DNA from: Chryseobacterium sp. Leaf394
Lineage (GTDB): Bacteria > Bacteroidota > Bacteroidia > Flavobacteriales > Weeksellaceae
Assembly: GCF_001424105.1 (NCBI RefSeq)
Contig: NZ_LMQH01000011.1
Span: 944,546 to 1,008,545 of the forward strand
Reading direction: 5' to 3'
Length of the DNA: 64,000 nt
A program made the translations under genes and the position numbers. The number at the start of each line of letters is the position of its first letter. The first letter of the stretch is position 1. The notes below the pieces were generated by a model. That model made no database searches. It was not told the DNA's origin and was given only the letters and a program-made list of their open reading frames with translations. Below are positions 26,820-35,287 of the stretch, in pieces.

Positions 26820-28604
26820 TCAGTTGGACAGTTTAAAAGAAATCTCTACGCAAACACCCTGAGAATTTGGTTTGTCCTTGATTTTGCATTCAATATTTTG
26901 TTTATACAAGTCATTCAGTAAGGCAATTCTTTCCAAAGTATTTTTCATGCCGCGGCCTTTTCGGGTTTTCTGATGTTCGGTTTTTTGCTTTTTGCTTTCT
27001 TCAATGCCGATGCCGTTGTCTTCGATGGTAATTTTTAGATTCTCGGCGGATTTTTCGAATTTTAATTTCAAAAATCCTTTTGTAGTGCGGTAACGTAAAC
27101 CGTGCCAGACAGCGTTTTCAAGGAAGGGCTGCACCAGCATTCCGGGAACTTTTAAACTTTGTGTATTGAGATTTTCGTCGACCTCAATTTCATAATCAAA
27201 CTTATCTGAGAAACGTGTTTTTTCTAAAGCTAAATAGTTTTGGAGCAAATCTAATTCCTGCTGAAACGGAATAAAATCATCTGTTGAATTTTCCATTACG
27301 CCCCGCATCAGCTTTGAGAATTTGGTTAAATATTGATTGGCTTCGAGTTCATTATTCGTTGCAATAAAATGATTCACAGAGTTTAAGCTGTTGAAAATAA
27401 AATGCGGATTCATCTCACGGCGAAGCGATTGCAAAGCGATTTTTTTGTTTTTAATCTGAACTTTTTTCAGGGTTCTAAAAATAAATATTATTAAACCTAT
27501 TAAAATAACCAAAGCAGCGATGAGGCTGTAGTTGAAAAGGTTTTTCTTCCTGATGAGCTCATCTTTCAGTTTCTTCTCCTGTTCGAGCTGTGAAATTCTC
27601 TGTTCCGTATCTTCAAGAATTTTATTGTCGACCAAACTTCGGTCTTTTGAAACCAAATCTGGTAATTTCCCAAGAAAATCTCTGTACAGTTGTACGGAAG
27701 CATCGGTGTTTTCAGAGATTGCATATAAACTGTCGAGTCTTTTCACACTTTTTTGAGCTTCCAAAGTATGACCTTTATTTAAAGCAATATCGTACGCATT
27801 TTTAAGTAAAGAAATTGCTTCCTGAGGATCATTTTTTTTGATGTAAATATCAGCAAGTTCCTGAATCTGTTCAACTTTTTTCTGAGAATTTCCGTTAACA
27901 AAATCTTCCTTTAGAACCTTCTTTTTAACTTCAATCGCCTTGTCAAAATCTTTATTAACAACATATAGATCGGTCAGTTTTTGGTTGATCGCCAAAGCCT
28001 GCTGTGGAGATTCATCTTTTGAAATTTTGTATGCCGTGGTGAGGTTTTCTTCTGCTTTGGGAATATTTTTTACCTCAAGATTGGCCTCGGCCATTTGAGA
28101 ATATCCGGCCGCAAGATCTTCCTTATTATTTTCCTTTTCGCTGTTCTGAATGTTGTTTTGAATGGCTTCCATCCTCACAACCGGTGAATTGGAATTTAGC
28201 CTTGAGGCATCATTGGAATTCTGTACCTTTTTCGACCTAGAATAACCAACTTTTGAAGCGACTTCATAATTTTTTGCCGCCGCTTTCAGTTTATTCTGAC
28301 TTTCCTGAGACTGTGCCAGTTTTCTTGTGACCTTTTCCAGATTCTGTTTGTCATTCAGCTTTTCATAGATATTTTTAGATTTTAAAAAGTATTCTTCACT
28401 TTTAGAAAAATTGGATGCATTAAAATAAGACTCACCGATTTTAAAATAAGATTCAGCTTCTGCAGATTCATCTTTTTTGTCGACGGCTTTTCGTAAAATT
28501 TTACTTTCACTGGTCACTTCTTCAACTACTTTATTGCTTTGAGAATACATTTTATTCCCAAGAAAAGTGAAGACCAGTGCGAAAAAGAAATAATAGAATT
28601 TCAT
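26820..28604 (-). CDS. TPR-containing sensor histidine kinase (LytS/YehU type)
   Basis: A 594-residue kinase. A signal peptide (residues 1-21, ending MYSQ) is followed by a periplasmic TPR region to about residue 350, one transmembrane helix (356-378), then the His_kinase domain with His401 in REMNPHFIFNSLN. The ATPase part has QPFLENAVWHG, DNGIGIEES and GRGMKNTLERI. The TPR part presumably senses a protein or peptide signal in the periplasm. A -7 box ends only 5 nt before the ATG, so the mRNA may be leaderless, and a paired-ACCAAG site lies just upstream, suggesting autoregulation. Confidence 0.92.
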   Translation of the reverse strand: MKFYYFFFALVFTFLGNKMYSQSNKVVEEVTSESKILRKAVDKKDESAEAESYFKIGESYFNASNFSKSEEYFLKSKNIYEKLNDKQNLEKVTRKLAQSQESQNKLKAAAKNYEVASKVGYSRSKKVQNSNDASRLNSNSPVVRMEAIQNNIQNSEKENNKEDLAAGYSQMAEANLEVKNIPKAEENLTTAYKISKDESPQQALAINQKLTDLYVVNKDFDKAIEVKKKVLKEDFVNGNSQKKVEQIQELADIYIKKNDPQEAISLLKNAYDIALNKGHTLEAQKSVKRLDSLYAISENTDASVQLYRDFLGKLPDLVSKDRSLVDNKILEDTEQRISQLEQEKKLKDELIRKKNLFNYSLIAALVILIGLIIFIFRTLKKVQIKNKKIALQSLRREMNPHFIFNSLNSVNHFIATNNELEANQYLTKFSKLMRGVMENSTDDFIPFQQELDLLQNYLALEKTRFSDKFDYEIEVDENLNTQSLKVPGMLVQPFLENAVWHGLRYRTTKGFLKLKFEKSAENLKITIEDNGIGIEESKKQKTEHQKTRKGRGMKNTLERIALLNDLYKQNIECKIKDKPNSQGVCVEISFKLSN

Positions 28605-28608
28605 AAAA

Positions 28609-28616
28609 CAAAGATA
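28609..28616 (-). promoter_or_regulatory. kinase promoter -7 box, abutting the start codon
   Basis: On the minus strand TATCTTTG matches TAnnTTTG. Its G lies 5 nt before the A of the ATG, so the expected transcript start coincides with the start codon. Confidence 0.5.
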
Positions 28617-28646
28617 TACATATATTCAGTTCGCCAAAAACGATTC

Positions 28647-28673
28647 ACCAAGCGAAAAGCTGTTTTTACCAAG
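28647..28673 (+). promoter_or_regulatory. LytTR-type paired direct repeat, site A
   Basis: ACCAAG at 28647-28652 and again at 28668-28673, a 21-nt period. It lies about 31 bp upstream of the minus-strand -7 box of the sensor kinase. The repeats run opposite to that gene's direction. The rest of the 28605-28955 spacer holds no gene that I can see. Confidence 0.55.
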
Positions 28674-28866
28674 TTGAAAATTTTATGAGCAACAACTTTT
28701 AATTAAAAACAGAATTGTGAATGGTGATTTTTAATTGTAGTTTTCCCAAAGATTTTAAGGATTGAGCAAATGTAATAGTTGAAAATTTGACCAATGAGTA
28801 AAATGTTTCTGACAATTGATTTTATTTAAACTGAAAATTCTTCTTAGTTGTCTCTTTTTTAATTCT

Positions 28867-28893
28867 ACCAAGCGAAAGCCCTAATTGACCAAG
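28867..28893 (+). promoter_or_regulatory. LytTR-type paired direct repeat, site B
   Basis: ACCAAG at 28867-28872 and 28888-28893, a 21-nt period. It ends 30 bp before the -7 box at 28923, hence about -70 to -44 from the expected start of the SIMPL gene transcript. Confidence 0.65.
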
Positions 28894-28922
28894 TTGGCTT
28901 TAAATGGTTTCTCCGAGGCGAT

Positions 28923-28930
28923 TAAGTTTG
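28923..28930 (+). promoter_or_regulatory. promoter -7 box of first SIMPL gene
   Basis: TAAGTTTG matches TAnnTTTG; the ATG at 28956 is 26 nt downstream. Confidence 0.6.
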
Positions 28931-28955
28931 CAGTATAATCTTAAACTTAATCATT

Positions 28956-29903
28956 ATGAAAAACATTTTATGCCTGGCTTCGGCTGTATTTTTTCAATTT
29001 AGTTTTGCACAGGTTTCGGGAAATATTAATTATCAAAATCAGGTACATTATCAGGAAAACAACATGAGCGTCAATGTTCCTTCAGAGAATAATTTAGTTA
29101 TAAGTATCAAGGGAATGGCAAATGTAAAAGCGGATAAGTATGTTGCAATTTTTAGCCTGACACAGGTGGCAGAAACATCGGATGAAGTGAATTCGCTGAT
29201 GGATAAACGCCTAAAGAACGCATTAGATCTGATCAGTAGTAATAAAGGAATTGAAACTTATGTTGATATGGTTTCTTTTGTTCCAGTTTATCAGTATGCG
29301 GTTGAGAAAAAGATTTTCAGCAGAAAAACGTACAATGAAGTTCCTACAGGTTTTGAACTTAAAAAAAATCTGCACATTAAATTCTCAAATCCTTCTCAGC
29401 TGAACGAACTCATTACAGTTCTATCAAAAAATGAAATTTATGATCTTGTAAGAGTAGATTATTTTGCAAACAGCCTCGAAACCATTAAAAAAGAATTGAT
29501 GAATAAAGCAAAAATTGCACTACAGGAAAAAGTAAAAAACTATGAAACTTTACTTGGAGAAACTTTTGCCAACAGTAGAAAATCGATTAATGATGGCTTT
29601 CAAACCAAACTACCGACAGAAATGTATAAATCCTATGAGGCTTACAACAGTTCTTCCTTAGCCTTGACAAAGCTGGCAAATGTAAATCAGACCAATAAAT
29701 CAACAACCCTGTATTATCAACCGGTTTTAGACAAAGAATTTGATTTTGTTATTAATCCTACAATTATGGAACCCGTTATTCAGGTAATGTACGAAGTAAA
29801 ATTAGCAATTACTAAAGAGGAAAAGATTGAAAACAAGAACAGCAAATCTTTTATTCTGATCACGCCAAATGGAGAGATGAGAGATTTGAATGTTGGAAAG
29901 TAA
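28956..29903 (+). CDS. exported SIMPL-domain (DUF541) protein
   Basis: A 315-residue protein with a signal peptide ending in FSFAQ. The SIMPL domain begins at about residue 48 (VISIKGMANVKADKYVAIFSLTQ, quoted in part), whose pattern of a beta strand with G-x-A/G-x-V-x-A-x-P/K is typical of the oxidative-stress and signalling-associated DUF541 family. Members form periplasmic oligomers, but their function is not settled. Controlled by its own promoter preceded by a paired-ACCAAG site. A second, shorter SIMPL protein is encoded at 30625. Confidence 0.75.
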   Translation: MKNILCLASAVFFQFSFAQVSGNINYQNQVHYQENNMSVNVPSENNLVISIKGMANVKADKYVAIFSLTQVAETSDEVNSLMDKRLKNALDLISSNKGIETYVDMVSFVPVYQYAVEKKIFSRKTYNEVPTGFELKKNLHIKFSNPSQLNELITVLSKNEIYDLVRVDYFANSLETIKKELMNKAKIALQEKVKNYETLLGETFANSRKSINDGFQTKLPTEMYKSYEAYNSSSLALTKLANVNQTNKSTTLYYQPVLDKEFDFVINPTIMEPVIQVMYEVKLAITKEEKIENKNSKSFILITPNGEMRDLNVGK

Positions 29904-29939
29904 GTACGTCTAAAATAAATCACCAGCTTCAAAGATATT

Positions 29940-30236
29940 TTATACAGGTCGTTTAGATGTGTTTTGCCTTCCATGGAAAACACCTTTCACATAAATAAGT
30001 TTTTGCTCTTCATCAATCTGATAGAAAATTACATATGGATATTTTTTGAATGGCAACCCTCTAAAGTCTTTATAATAAATTTGAAAAAATGGACTGCGCA
30101 GGATGGTTTGCAAAGTTAATTCATAATCTTTAACAAAATTCTGAGCAACTTTTAGTGAAGCAACTTTTTTGTAATAGGCAACAGCTTCTCTCACATTAAA
30201 TTTTGCAACAGGAGATATTATTGCTTTACAGCCCAT
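29940..30236 (-). CDS. ParE/RelE-superfamily toxin
   Basis: A 98-residue basic protein: an N-terminal SPVAKFNVREAVAYYKK helix, LQTILRSPFFQIYYKDFRGLPF, then KKYPYVIFYQIDEEQKLIYVKGVFH. This is the alpha-hairpin plus beta-sheet layout of ParE/RelE toxins, including the YVIFYxID and VxGVFH core strands. Such toxins poison gyrase or cleave ribosome-bound mRNA. It overlaps the preceding antitoxin gene by 11 nt. The pair interrupts the SIMPL gene group on the opposite strand. Confidence 0.85.
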   Translation of the reverse strand: MGCKAIISPVAKFNVREAVAYYKKVASLKVAQNFVKDYELTLQTILRSPFFQIYYKDFRGLPFKKYPYVIFYQIDEEQKLIYVKGVFHGRQNTSKRPV

Positions 30237-30444
30237 ATTCCTTTTTTAGTTCATCTAAAAATTCATCATTGTCCTGATATTCAGATATATTCAAATTGGC
30301 TTGGCTGTCAAGTATTTTTTTTTGTTCGTCTGACAATTCAAAAGAATCTTCATTCTCCTTTTTGTATTGCGCACCAATTAGTTCTAAAAACTCCAGAAAG
30401 AAAGAGTTTTTGTCATCTGGTATAGAAACGTTGTAGGTTGTCAT
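30226..30444 (-). CDS. antitoxin of the ParE-type module
   Basis: A 72-residue acidic protein starting MTTYNVSIPDDKNSFFLEFLELIG and ending DNDEFLDELKKEYGL. The N-terminal strand suggests a ribbon-helix-helix-like or Phd-like DNA-binding part, and the acidic C-terminus would wrap the toxin. I use ATG 30444 rather than the TTG three codons earlier. A minus-strand -7 box (30480-30487) precedes it. Antitoxin-first order and the overlap with the toxin gene are the usual arrangement. Confidence 0.8.
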   Translation of the reverse strand: MTTYNVSIPDDKNSFFLEFLELIGAQYKKENEDSFELSDEQKKILDSQANLNISEYQDNDEFLDELKKEYGL

Positions 30445-30479
30445 AATGCACAAATTGAATTATTAGAGTTGAATATAAA

Positions 30480-30487
30480 CAAATTTA
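30480..30487 (-). promoter_or_regulatory. promoter -7 box of the ParE-type module
   Basis: Minus-strand TAAATTTG matches TAnnTTTG, 36 nt before the antitoxin ATG. Confidence 0.5.
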
Positions 30488-30533
30488 AGAAATAAAATTT
30501 AAAACAGATTTAAAGTAAAAGCCGAAGACGTCT

Positions 30534-30560
30534 ACCAAGCCAAATCCCCATTTCACCAAG
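30534..30560 (+). promoter_or_regulatory. LytTR-type paired direct repeat, site C
   Basis: ACCAAG at 30534-30539 and 30555-30560, again a 21-nt period. The following 40 nt align well with the DNA behind site D, ending in a -7-like TACTTTAG at 30595-30602. Confidence 0.65.
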
Positions 30561-30594
30561 TCTGCAGATTTTCAGTTTTAAATCAGAGTAATTT

Positions 30595-30602
30595 TACTTT
30601 AG
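30595..30602 (+). promoter_or_regulatory. promoter -7-like box of second SIMPL gene
   Basis: TACTTTAG matches TAnnTTTG at all but one position. The same position relative to the repeats is conserved at site D. Confidence 0.45.
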
Positions 30603-30624
30603 AAATTTAAAACAACAGAAACAT

Positions 30625-31299
30625 ATGAAACTGAAACACCTTTTATTAGTCGGAATTTTTGCAGCAGGAAGTTTAGTGAATGCGCAGGAAATTAAAAAAA
30701 ATGCAATCGAGGTAACAGGAGTTGCCGAAATGGAAGTGGAACCGGATGAAATCATCTTCAACATCGGAATCAAAGCTGATAACAAGAATCAACTGGCTGA
30801 TAACGAAAAATTATTGTTTGAAATCCTTAAAAACGATGGAGTAAAAAATGAAGATATCAAATTCAAATCGATGTATCAGAATTTATACTCAAAAACTACG
30901 AAGTTTACGAAGAGTTTTCAGTTTAAAATCAATGCGAAAACCAATGTGAGTAAGCTTTTTGAAGATTTGAACCAGAAATGGGTCAGCAATCTGAATATTG
31001 CAGAAATTAAAAACACAAAAATTGCAGAGTTCAGAAAAACCGTAAAGATCAATGCATTAAAAGCGGCAAAAGAAAAAGCAGATTATCTTTTGGAAAGCAT
31101 CGGTAAAAAGACCGGAACTCCTCTGGAAATCACTGAAATTGAAGATTACATGAGCGATTCCGTAATGCCTGTTGCTTACCGAAGCAAAATGGCAAACGTA
31201 CAGCTGGAAGCAGCCGACCAAAGTCTGGATTATTCTTTTGACAACATCGAAAATATCAAGCTCAAATTCAGCATCAAAACAAGATATGAAATTCTTTAG
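30625..31299 (+). CDS. exported SIMPL-domain (DUF541) protein
   Basis: A 224-residue protein with signal peptide KLKHLLLVGIFAAGSLVNAQ. The SIMPL domain starts IEVTGVAEMEVEPDEI, the most recognisable family signature (G-x-A-x-x-x-V-x-P-D). The central AKEKADYLLESIGKKTG and the C-terminal KLKFSIKTRYEI strand complete the fold. It shares domain family and promoter architecture with the gene at 28956, but is smaller. A hairpin terminator follows, so it is a single-gene unit. Confidence 0.88.
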   Translation: MKLKHLLLVGIFAAGSLVNAQEIKKNAIEVTGVAEMEVEPDEIIFNIGIKADNKNQLADNEKLLFEILKNDGVKNEDIKFKSMYQNLYSKTTKFTKSFQFKINAKTNVSKLFEDLNQKWVSNLNIAEIKNTKIAEFRKTVKINALKAAKEKADYLLESIGKKTGTPLEITEIEDYMSDSVMPVAYRSKMANVQLEAADQSLDYSFDNIENIKLKFSIKTRYEIL

Positions 31300-31309
31300 T
31301 GTGTGAAAT

Positions 31310-31337
31310 GACAGTCAGAAATGGCTGTCTTTTTTTA
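31310..31337 (+). terminator. terminator of second SIMPL gene
   Basis: GACAG(T)C and G(G)CTGTC arms, a 7-nt loop and seven T. Confidence 0.75.
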
Positions 31338-31351
31338 AGCTGAAAACTTCC

Positions 31352-31378
31352 ACCAAGTGAAAACCTTAGTTTACCAAG
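31352..31378 (+). promoter_or_regulatory. LytTR-type paired direct repeat, site D
   Basis: ACCAAG at 31352-31357 and 31373-31378, again a 21-nt period. It ends 34 nt before a -7-like box. Confidence 0.65.
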
Positions 31379-31412
31379 TCATCAAATTTCCGGTTTAAAA
31401 TCAAAGTAATTT

Positions 31413-31420
31413 TACTGTAG
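31413..31420 (+). promoter_or_regulatory. promoter -7-like box of the DUF4139 gene
   Basis: TACTGTAG, a weak form of TAnnTTTG. It is aligned with TACTTTAG behind site C at the same spacing from the repeats. Confidence 0.4.
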
Positions 31421-31439
31421 AACTTTAAAATAATAAACA

Positions 31440-33035
31440 ATGCGACAATCGATTTTAATACTAATGTTCACGTTTTCTTTATTTAAATCTCAGGAAATTA
31501 AAAAGGAAATCGATATAAAACAAGCCACTGTATTTTTGCAGGGAGCAAAAGTTTTCGGAAGCACCAACGTCAGTCTTCAAAAGGGGAGAAACGTGGTAAA
31601 AATCATCAATCTTCCAAACGATCTGGATGAAAACACCTACAAAATCAATCTTGAAAAAAACACAACACTTTTATCCATCACTCCACAAAGCAATTATCTG
31701 AAAAATGATGAGATGTCTGAAAGCGAAAAAAAACTGAATGATGAAAAGAAAAAATTTCAGAGAGAGGTCAACTTACTGAATATTAAAATTAAAAATCTGA
31801 CGGGCGAACAGAATATCATCAATGACAATCTTAAAGTATCTACCAACGATAAATCGACTCCGCAGGAACAGATGATCAAACTGACGGAATTTTACAGAAA
31901 AAGAATGCTGGAAATCGACAATCAGGTTTTTCTTTTGAATGAACAGAAATCTGTTTTGGATGAAAGTATTGCCAAAATCAATAAGCAGTTTTCTGAGGAG
32001 CAGACACACAAAAATCAGAACAAAAAAGAACTTTTGCTTGAAATTCTCGCTGAAAATGAGATGAATCTGAATTTAGGCGTGAGCTACATCGTTTCCAATG
32101 CGGGTTGGGTTCCATCTTATGATTTGAGAGCATTATCGACCAAAAAACCGCTGGAAATTGTGTACAAAGGAAAAATTTATCAGAAAACCGGACAGGACTG
32201 GAATAATGTGAAACTTTTCGTTTCGACTTACAGACCTTCTTACAATCAGAACCGACCGATTTTGTCTCCACTTTATGTTGCCGAATATATAGCTCACAGT
32301 TACGATGATGCGAAAATGGGCTACATGAAAAAAGCTGAAATGTCAGCTGTTAATTCTTACCAGATGCGTGAGGAAGTTGCGGCTCCAAGCCAGATTCCGG
32401 TGGCAACGGTTTCAGACAGCCAGATGAATGTTTTGTATGAACTGAAATTTAACCAAACCATCGTCAGTCAGGAGAAAGAGCAGTATGTGATTCTGGATAA
32501 AAAAGATGTGGATGCAACCTATAAATATCACACGGTTCCGAAGCTGAACAATCAGGTTTTCCTGATGGCTTTTGTGAAAGACTGGCAGAATTTAAATCTG
32601 ATTTCAGGCGAAGGAAACATTTATTTTGAAGATAATTACATCGGAAAAACAAATATCACAAGCAATTATGTGAAAGAAGAATTCCCAATTTCGCTCGGCG
32701 TTGATGAAAGAATTGTGGTGAAAAGAATTAAACTTGAAGATAAGACATCACAGAAAACGCTTAACTCAAACAAATGGGAAACTGAATCTTATCAAATAAC
32801 GGTGAGAAACAACACCAAAGAAAATATCGAACTGGAAATTCTGGACCAGCTTCCTTTAAGTGAGAATTCAAAAATTACGGTCAAATCTTTAGAAATAGGA
32901 AACGGAATTCTGGATGACAAAACCGGCAGTATTCTTTGGAACAGAAACATTTCGAGCGGAGCTTCAGATAAAATCAATTTCTCTTACGAAGTAAAATATC
33001 CGAAAGAAATGCAGATTCAGTATTACAGTCGATAA
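31440..33035 (+). CDS. exported DUF4139-domain (mucoidy inhibitor MuiA-like) protein
   Basis: A 531-residue protein with a short signal peptide (residues 1-17). The N-terminal DUF4140-like part reads KQATVFLQGAKVFGS. A coiled coil follows at about residues 95-205, with many Glu/Lys heptads. The DUF4139 domain begins at SNAGWVPSYDLRA, with KGKIYQKTGQDWNNVKL and a beta-rich C-terminus. The family is often called mucoidy inhibitor A, but no biochemical role is established. It shares the paired-ACCAAG promoter arrangement with the two SIMPL genes, so it is probably part of the same envelope-stress response. Confidence 0.85.
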   Translation: MRQSILILMFTFSLFKSQEIKKEIDIKQATVFLQGAKVFGSTNVSLQKGRNVVKIINLPNDLDENTYKINLEKNTTLLSITPQSNYLKNDEMSESEKKLNDEKKKFQREVNLLNIKIKNLTGEQNIINDNLKVSTNDKSTPQEQMIKLTEFYRKRMLEIDNQVFLLNEQKSVLDESIAKINKQFSEEQTHKNQNKKELLLEILAENEMNLNLGVSYIVSNAGWVPSYDLRALSTKKPLEIVYKGKIYQKTGQDWNNVKLFVSTYRPSYNQNRPILSPLYVAEYIAHSYDDAKMGYMKKAEMSAVNSYQMREEVAAPSQIPVATVSDSQMNVLYELKFNQTIVSQEKEQYVILDKKDVDATYKYHTVPKLNNQVFLMAFVKDWQNLNLISGEGNIYFEDNYIGKTNITSNYVKEEFPISLGVDERIVVKRIKLEDKTSQKTLNSNKWETESYQITVRNNTKENIELEILDQLPLSENSKITVKSLEIGNGILDDKTGSILWNRNISSGASDKINFSYEVKYPKEMQIQYYSR

Positions 33036-33082
33036 GATTCAAATTCAAGGTTTAATATTTAAAATTAAATCAAACACGATAA

Positions 33083-33127
33083 AGTCCCGAAGGGACGATT
33101 TAATATAGGATAGGATGAAGTCCTATC
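33083..33127. repeat. double-hairpin intergenic element
   Basis: GTCCC-gaa-GGGAC at 33083-33095 is followed by a second stem made of GATAGGA and TCCTATC (about 33108-33127). From memory, such tandem small palindromes are common dispersed elements between Bacteroidota genes. Only one copy is seen here. It could instead terminate the DUF4139 transcript. Confidence 0.4.
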
Positions 33128-33172
33128 AAAAAAATAATATAAGATTAAATAAAATCATTAAAAACATACGAT

Positions 33173-34366
33173 ATGAACACTTTAAAATTTTTAGCATTAA
33201 CAACCGGTGCAGTTGCTTTTTTAAGCGCAGGAAAAATGTCAGACATCCGTTGCAGCAGCAAATCCAATGACAGAGAAGTGGTGGAAAGTAATATTTCTCC
33301 AAAACCGCAAATTACCGTTTCAAAGGACAATAAAATTCAGGTTGCATTGCTTTTGGACACGTCAAACAGTATGGATGGACTCATTGATCAGGCAAAATCC
33401 AGACTTTGGAATATTGTGAATACGCTGACCACTTTGAAGTACAACGGACAGGCGCCGCAAGTAGAAATTGCCCTTTATGAATACGGTAATGACGGGTTGA
33501 AAGATGAAAATTACATCCGACAGGTCACATCGCTCACTCAGGATCTGGATTTGGTTTCAGAAAAACTGTTTGCTTTGAGAACCAATGGCGGAAATGAATA
33601 TTGCGGTGCAGTCATTCGGGACGCCGCAAGCAATCTGAGTTGGGACGGAAATGAGAAGAGTATGAAACTGATCTACATTGCCGGAAACGAACCTTTTGAT
33701 CAGGGAAAAATCAGTTATAAAGAAACCATTTCAGGAGCGAAGAAAAAAAATATTTACACCAACACGATTTTCTGCGGAAGCCGTGATGAGGGAATTCAGA
33801 CATTCTGGCAAAACGGAGCGAGTCTTGGCGACGGAAATTTTTTTAACATCGACAGCGACCAAAAAGTGATTTACATTGAAACTCCTTACGATGTGAAAAT
33901 TGCTCAGTACAATTCGCAGTTAAATGACACCTACATTTCTTACGGCCGTAGAGGAAGCGAGATGAAAATGAAACAGACCACTCAGGATTCCAACGCCGAA
34001 ATGCAGTCGGCATCAAATGCTGTGGAACGGGCCGTAAGTAAGTCGAAGAAAAATGCGTACAAAAACGATCACTGGGACTTGGTAGATAAAGTTGAAAAAG
34101 ACAAAAGCTACATTTCATCCATCAGAGAAGAAGAATTGCCTTCTGAACTGAAAGGAAAAAGCAAAGCGGAAATCAATAAAATTGTGGCTCAGAAATCTGC
34201 AGACCGGGATAAAATTCAGAAAGAAATTGAAGTTTTGGCCAAACAGAGACAAAGCTTCATTGAATCTGAAATGAAAAAACGCGGAAATGCCGAAGGCGAT
34301 GATTTGGGAAAAGCGATTGAGAAATCGATTGTTGAACTGGCGAAGAAGAATGGGTATAGTTTTTAA
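33173..34366 (+). CDS. exported VWA-domain protein
   Basis: A 397-residue protein. The N-terminus is hydrophobic (FLALTTGAVAFLSAG) and a Cys follows in DIRCSSKSN, but a classical lipobox is not clear. A von Willebrand A domain runs from about residue 58 to 235. Its metal-ion site DxSxS is LLDTSNSMDG, and a later Thr/Asp pair lies in the NGGNEYCG region. The C-terminal third is charged and helical, with a coiled-coil-like EIEVLAKQRQSFIESEMKKRG. It is likely a periplasmic ligand-binding or scaffold protein acting with the upstream DUF4139 protein. The role is inferred from context only. Confidence 0.8.
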   Translation: MNTLKFLALTTGAVAFLSAGKMSDIRCSSKSNDREVVESNISPKPQITVSKDNKIQVALLLDTSNSMDGLIDQAKSRLWNIVNTLTTLKYNGQAPQVEIALYEYGNDGLKDENYIRQVTSLTQDLDLVSEKLFALRTNGGNEYCGAVIRDAASNLSWDGNEKSMKLIYIAGNEPFDQGKISYKETISGAKKKNIYTNTIFCGSRDEGIQTFWQNGASLGDGNFFNIDSDQKVIYIETPYDVKIAQYNSQLNDTYISYGRRGSEMKMKQTTQDSNAEMQSASNAVERAVSKSKKNAYKNDHWDLVDKVEKDKSYISSIREEELPSELKGKSKAEINKIVAQKSADRDKIQKEIEVLAKQRQSFIESEMKKRGNAEGDDLGKAIEKSIVELAKKNGYSF

Positions 34367-34509
34367 CTTGAAATTTGAAGTTTGAGATTTAAAAATAAAA
34401 ACTTCATAAATTGAATTGTAATTGTTGCGGAGCTGGTCTCAAAAGCAGTTTTCGCAAAATGATTGGAAGATATTAAAATAGACAGGTGAGTGTTAGTATT
34501 GTTTATTGG

Positions 34510-34549
34510 GTTTGGGGCTGCACATCGATGCCGCCCCAAACGTTTTGTT
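34510..34549. terminator. GC-rich hairpin terminator
   Basis: GTTTGGGGC (34510-34518) and GCCCCAAAC (34533-34541) pair perfectly over 9 bp, followed by GTTTTGTTT. It can serve the VWA gene and, from the other side, the lipocalin gene. Confidence 0.75.
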
Positions 34550-34622
34550 TACTAATGAATTTTTTATTGATATTTAAGTAACAATTATAAAATCCGGCCA
34601 ATCAGCAAAATCAGCGTGAGAT

Positions 34623-35165
34623 TTACTGATTATGTTTTACCCAAATCAGATTATCCGTATTATAACCCAGTTTCTGAGCTTTTTCGAGGAAACGGAGTCT
34701 GATGCTTTCAGGAATTTCGGTTGTTCTGGAAAGAATCCAGATGTATTTTAAATTGTGACCGACAACCAAGGCATATTGGTAATTTTCATCAATATCGATG
34801 ACATTATAACCCGCCCAGATCGGCTTGAAAAAAGAAACTTTCAGTCGGGCTTCGTTCGGTGAGTTGACGAATCTTGCTTCACCTACAGACTCCTTCCATT
34901 CTTTTTTTACATAATTATAGCCACGGTTTTGAACTTTAATATTTCCTTTATCATTTAAAGAATAGGTTGCCGTGACATTGTCCATATCCTTCTCAAATTT
35001 ATAATCGAATCTTGCAATTTCATACCATTTTCCGAGGTATTTGTCGGCATTAAAATTCTGCACGGCTACTGCATTTTCAGGAATTCCCACGGAGCATGAA
35101 TTTAAAATTAAAAGTCCCAAAACTCCAGCTGCCACTGGCAATAATATTTTTTGATAGGTTTTCAT
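34623..35165 (-). CDS. blc: bacterial lipocalin, outer-membrane lipoprotein
   Basis: A 180-residue lipocalin. The signal peptide ends in a lipobox (LLILNSCS). The first lipocalin motif is YLGKWYEIARFDYKFEK, and the C-terminal conserved region has YALVVG and YIWILSRT. Blc-type proteins bind fatty acids or lysophospholipids and are tied to membrane stress. Length and motif order are normal for the family. A minus-strand -7 box sits at 35200-35207, giving a leader of about 28 nt. Confidence 0.92.
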   Translation of the reverse strand: MKTYQKILLPVAAGVLGLLILNSCSVGIPENAVAVQNFNADKYLGKWYEIARFDYKFEKDMDNVTATYSLNDKGNIKVQNRGYNYVKKEWKESVGEARFVNSPNEARLKVSFFKPIWAGYNVIDIDENYQYALVVGHNLKYIWILSRTTEIPESIRLRFLEKAQKLGYNTDNLIWVKHNQ

Positions 35166-35199
35166 AAAGAATATTTTGTGAGTTGATTTTTATTAAATT

Positions 35200-35207
35200 C
35201 AAAAATA
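35200..35207 (-). promoter_or_regulatory. lipocalin promoter -7 box
   Basis: Minus-strand TATTTTTG matches TAnnTTTG, 35 nt before the ATG. Confidence 0.5.
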
Positions 35208-35287
35208 ATGCCTTGGAAATTTTAAAAGACTTTCCCCGTGTTTTCAGATATTTTTTTTATTTTTAAAATCATAAAACATTAAAAACC

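Noticed and set aside
33083..33127. Double hairpin as part of a CRISPR or attachment site.
   Set aside because: Only one copy is seen, with no spacers, no integrase and no direct repeats beside it.
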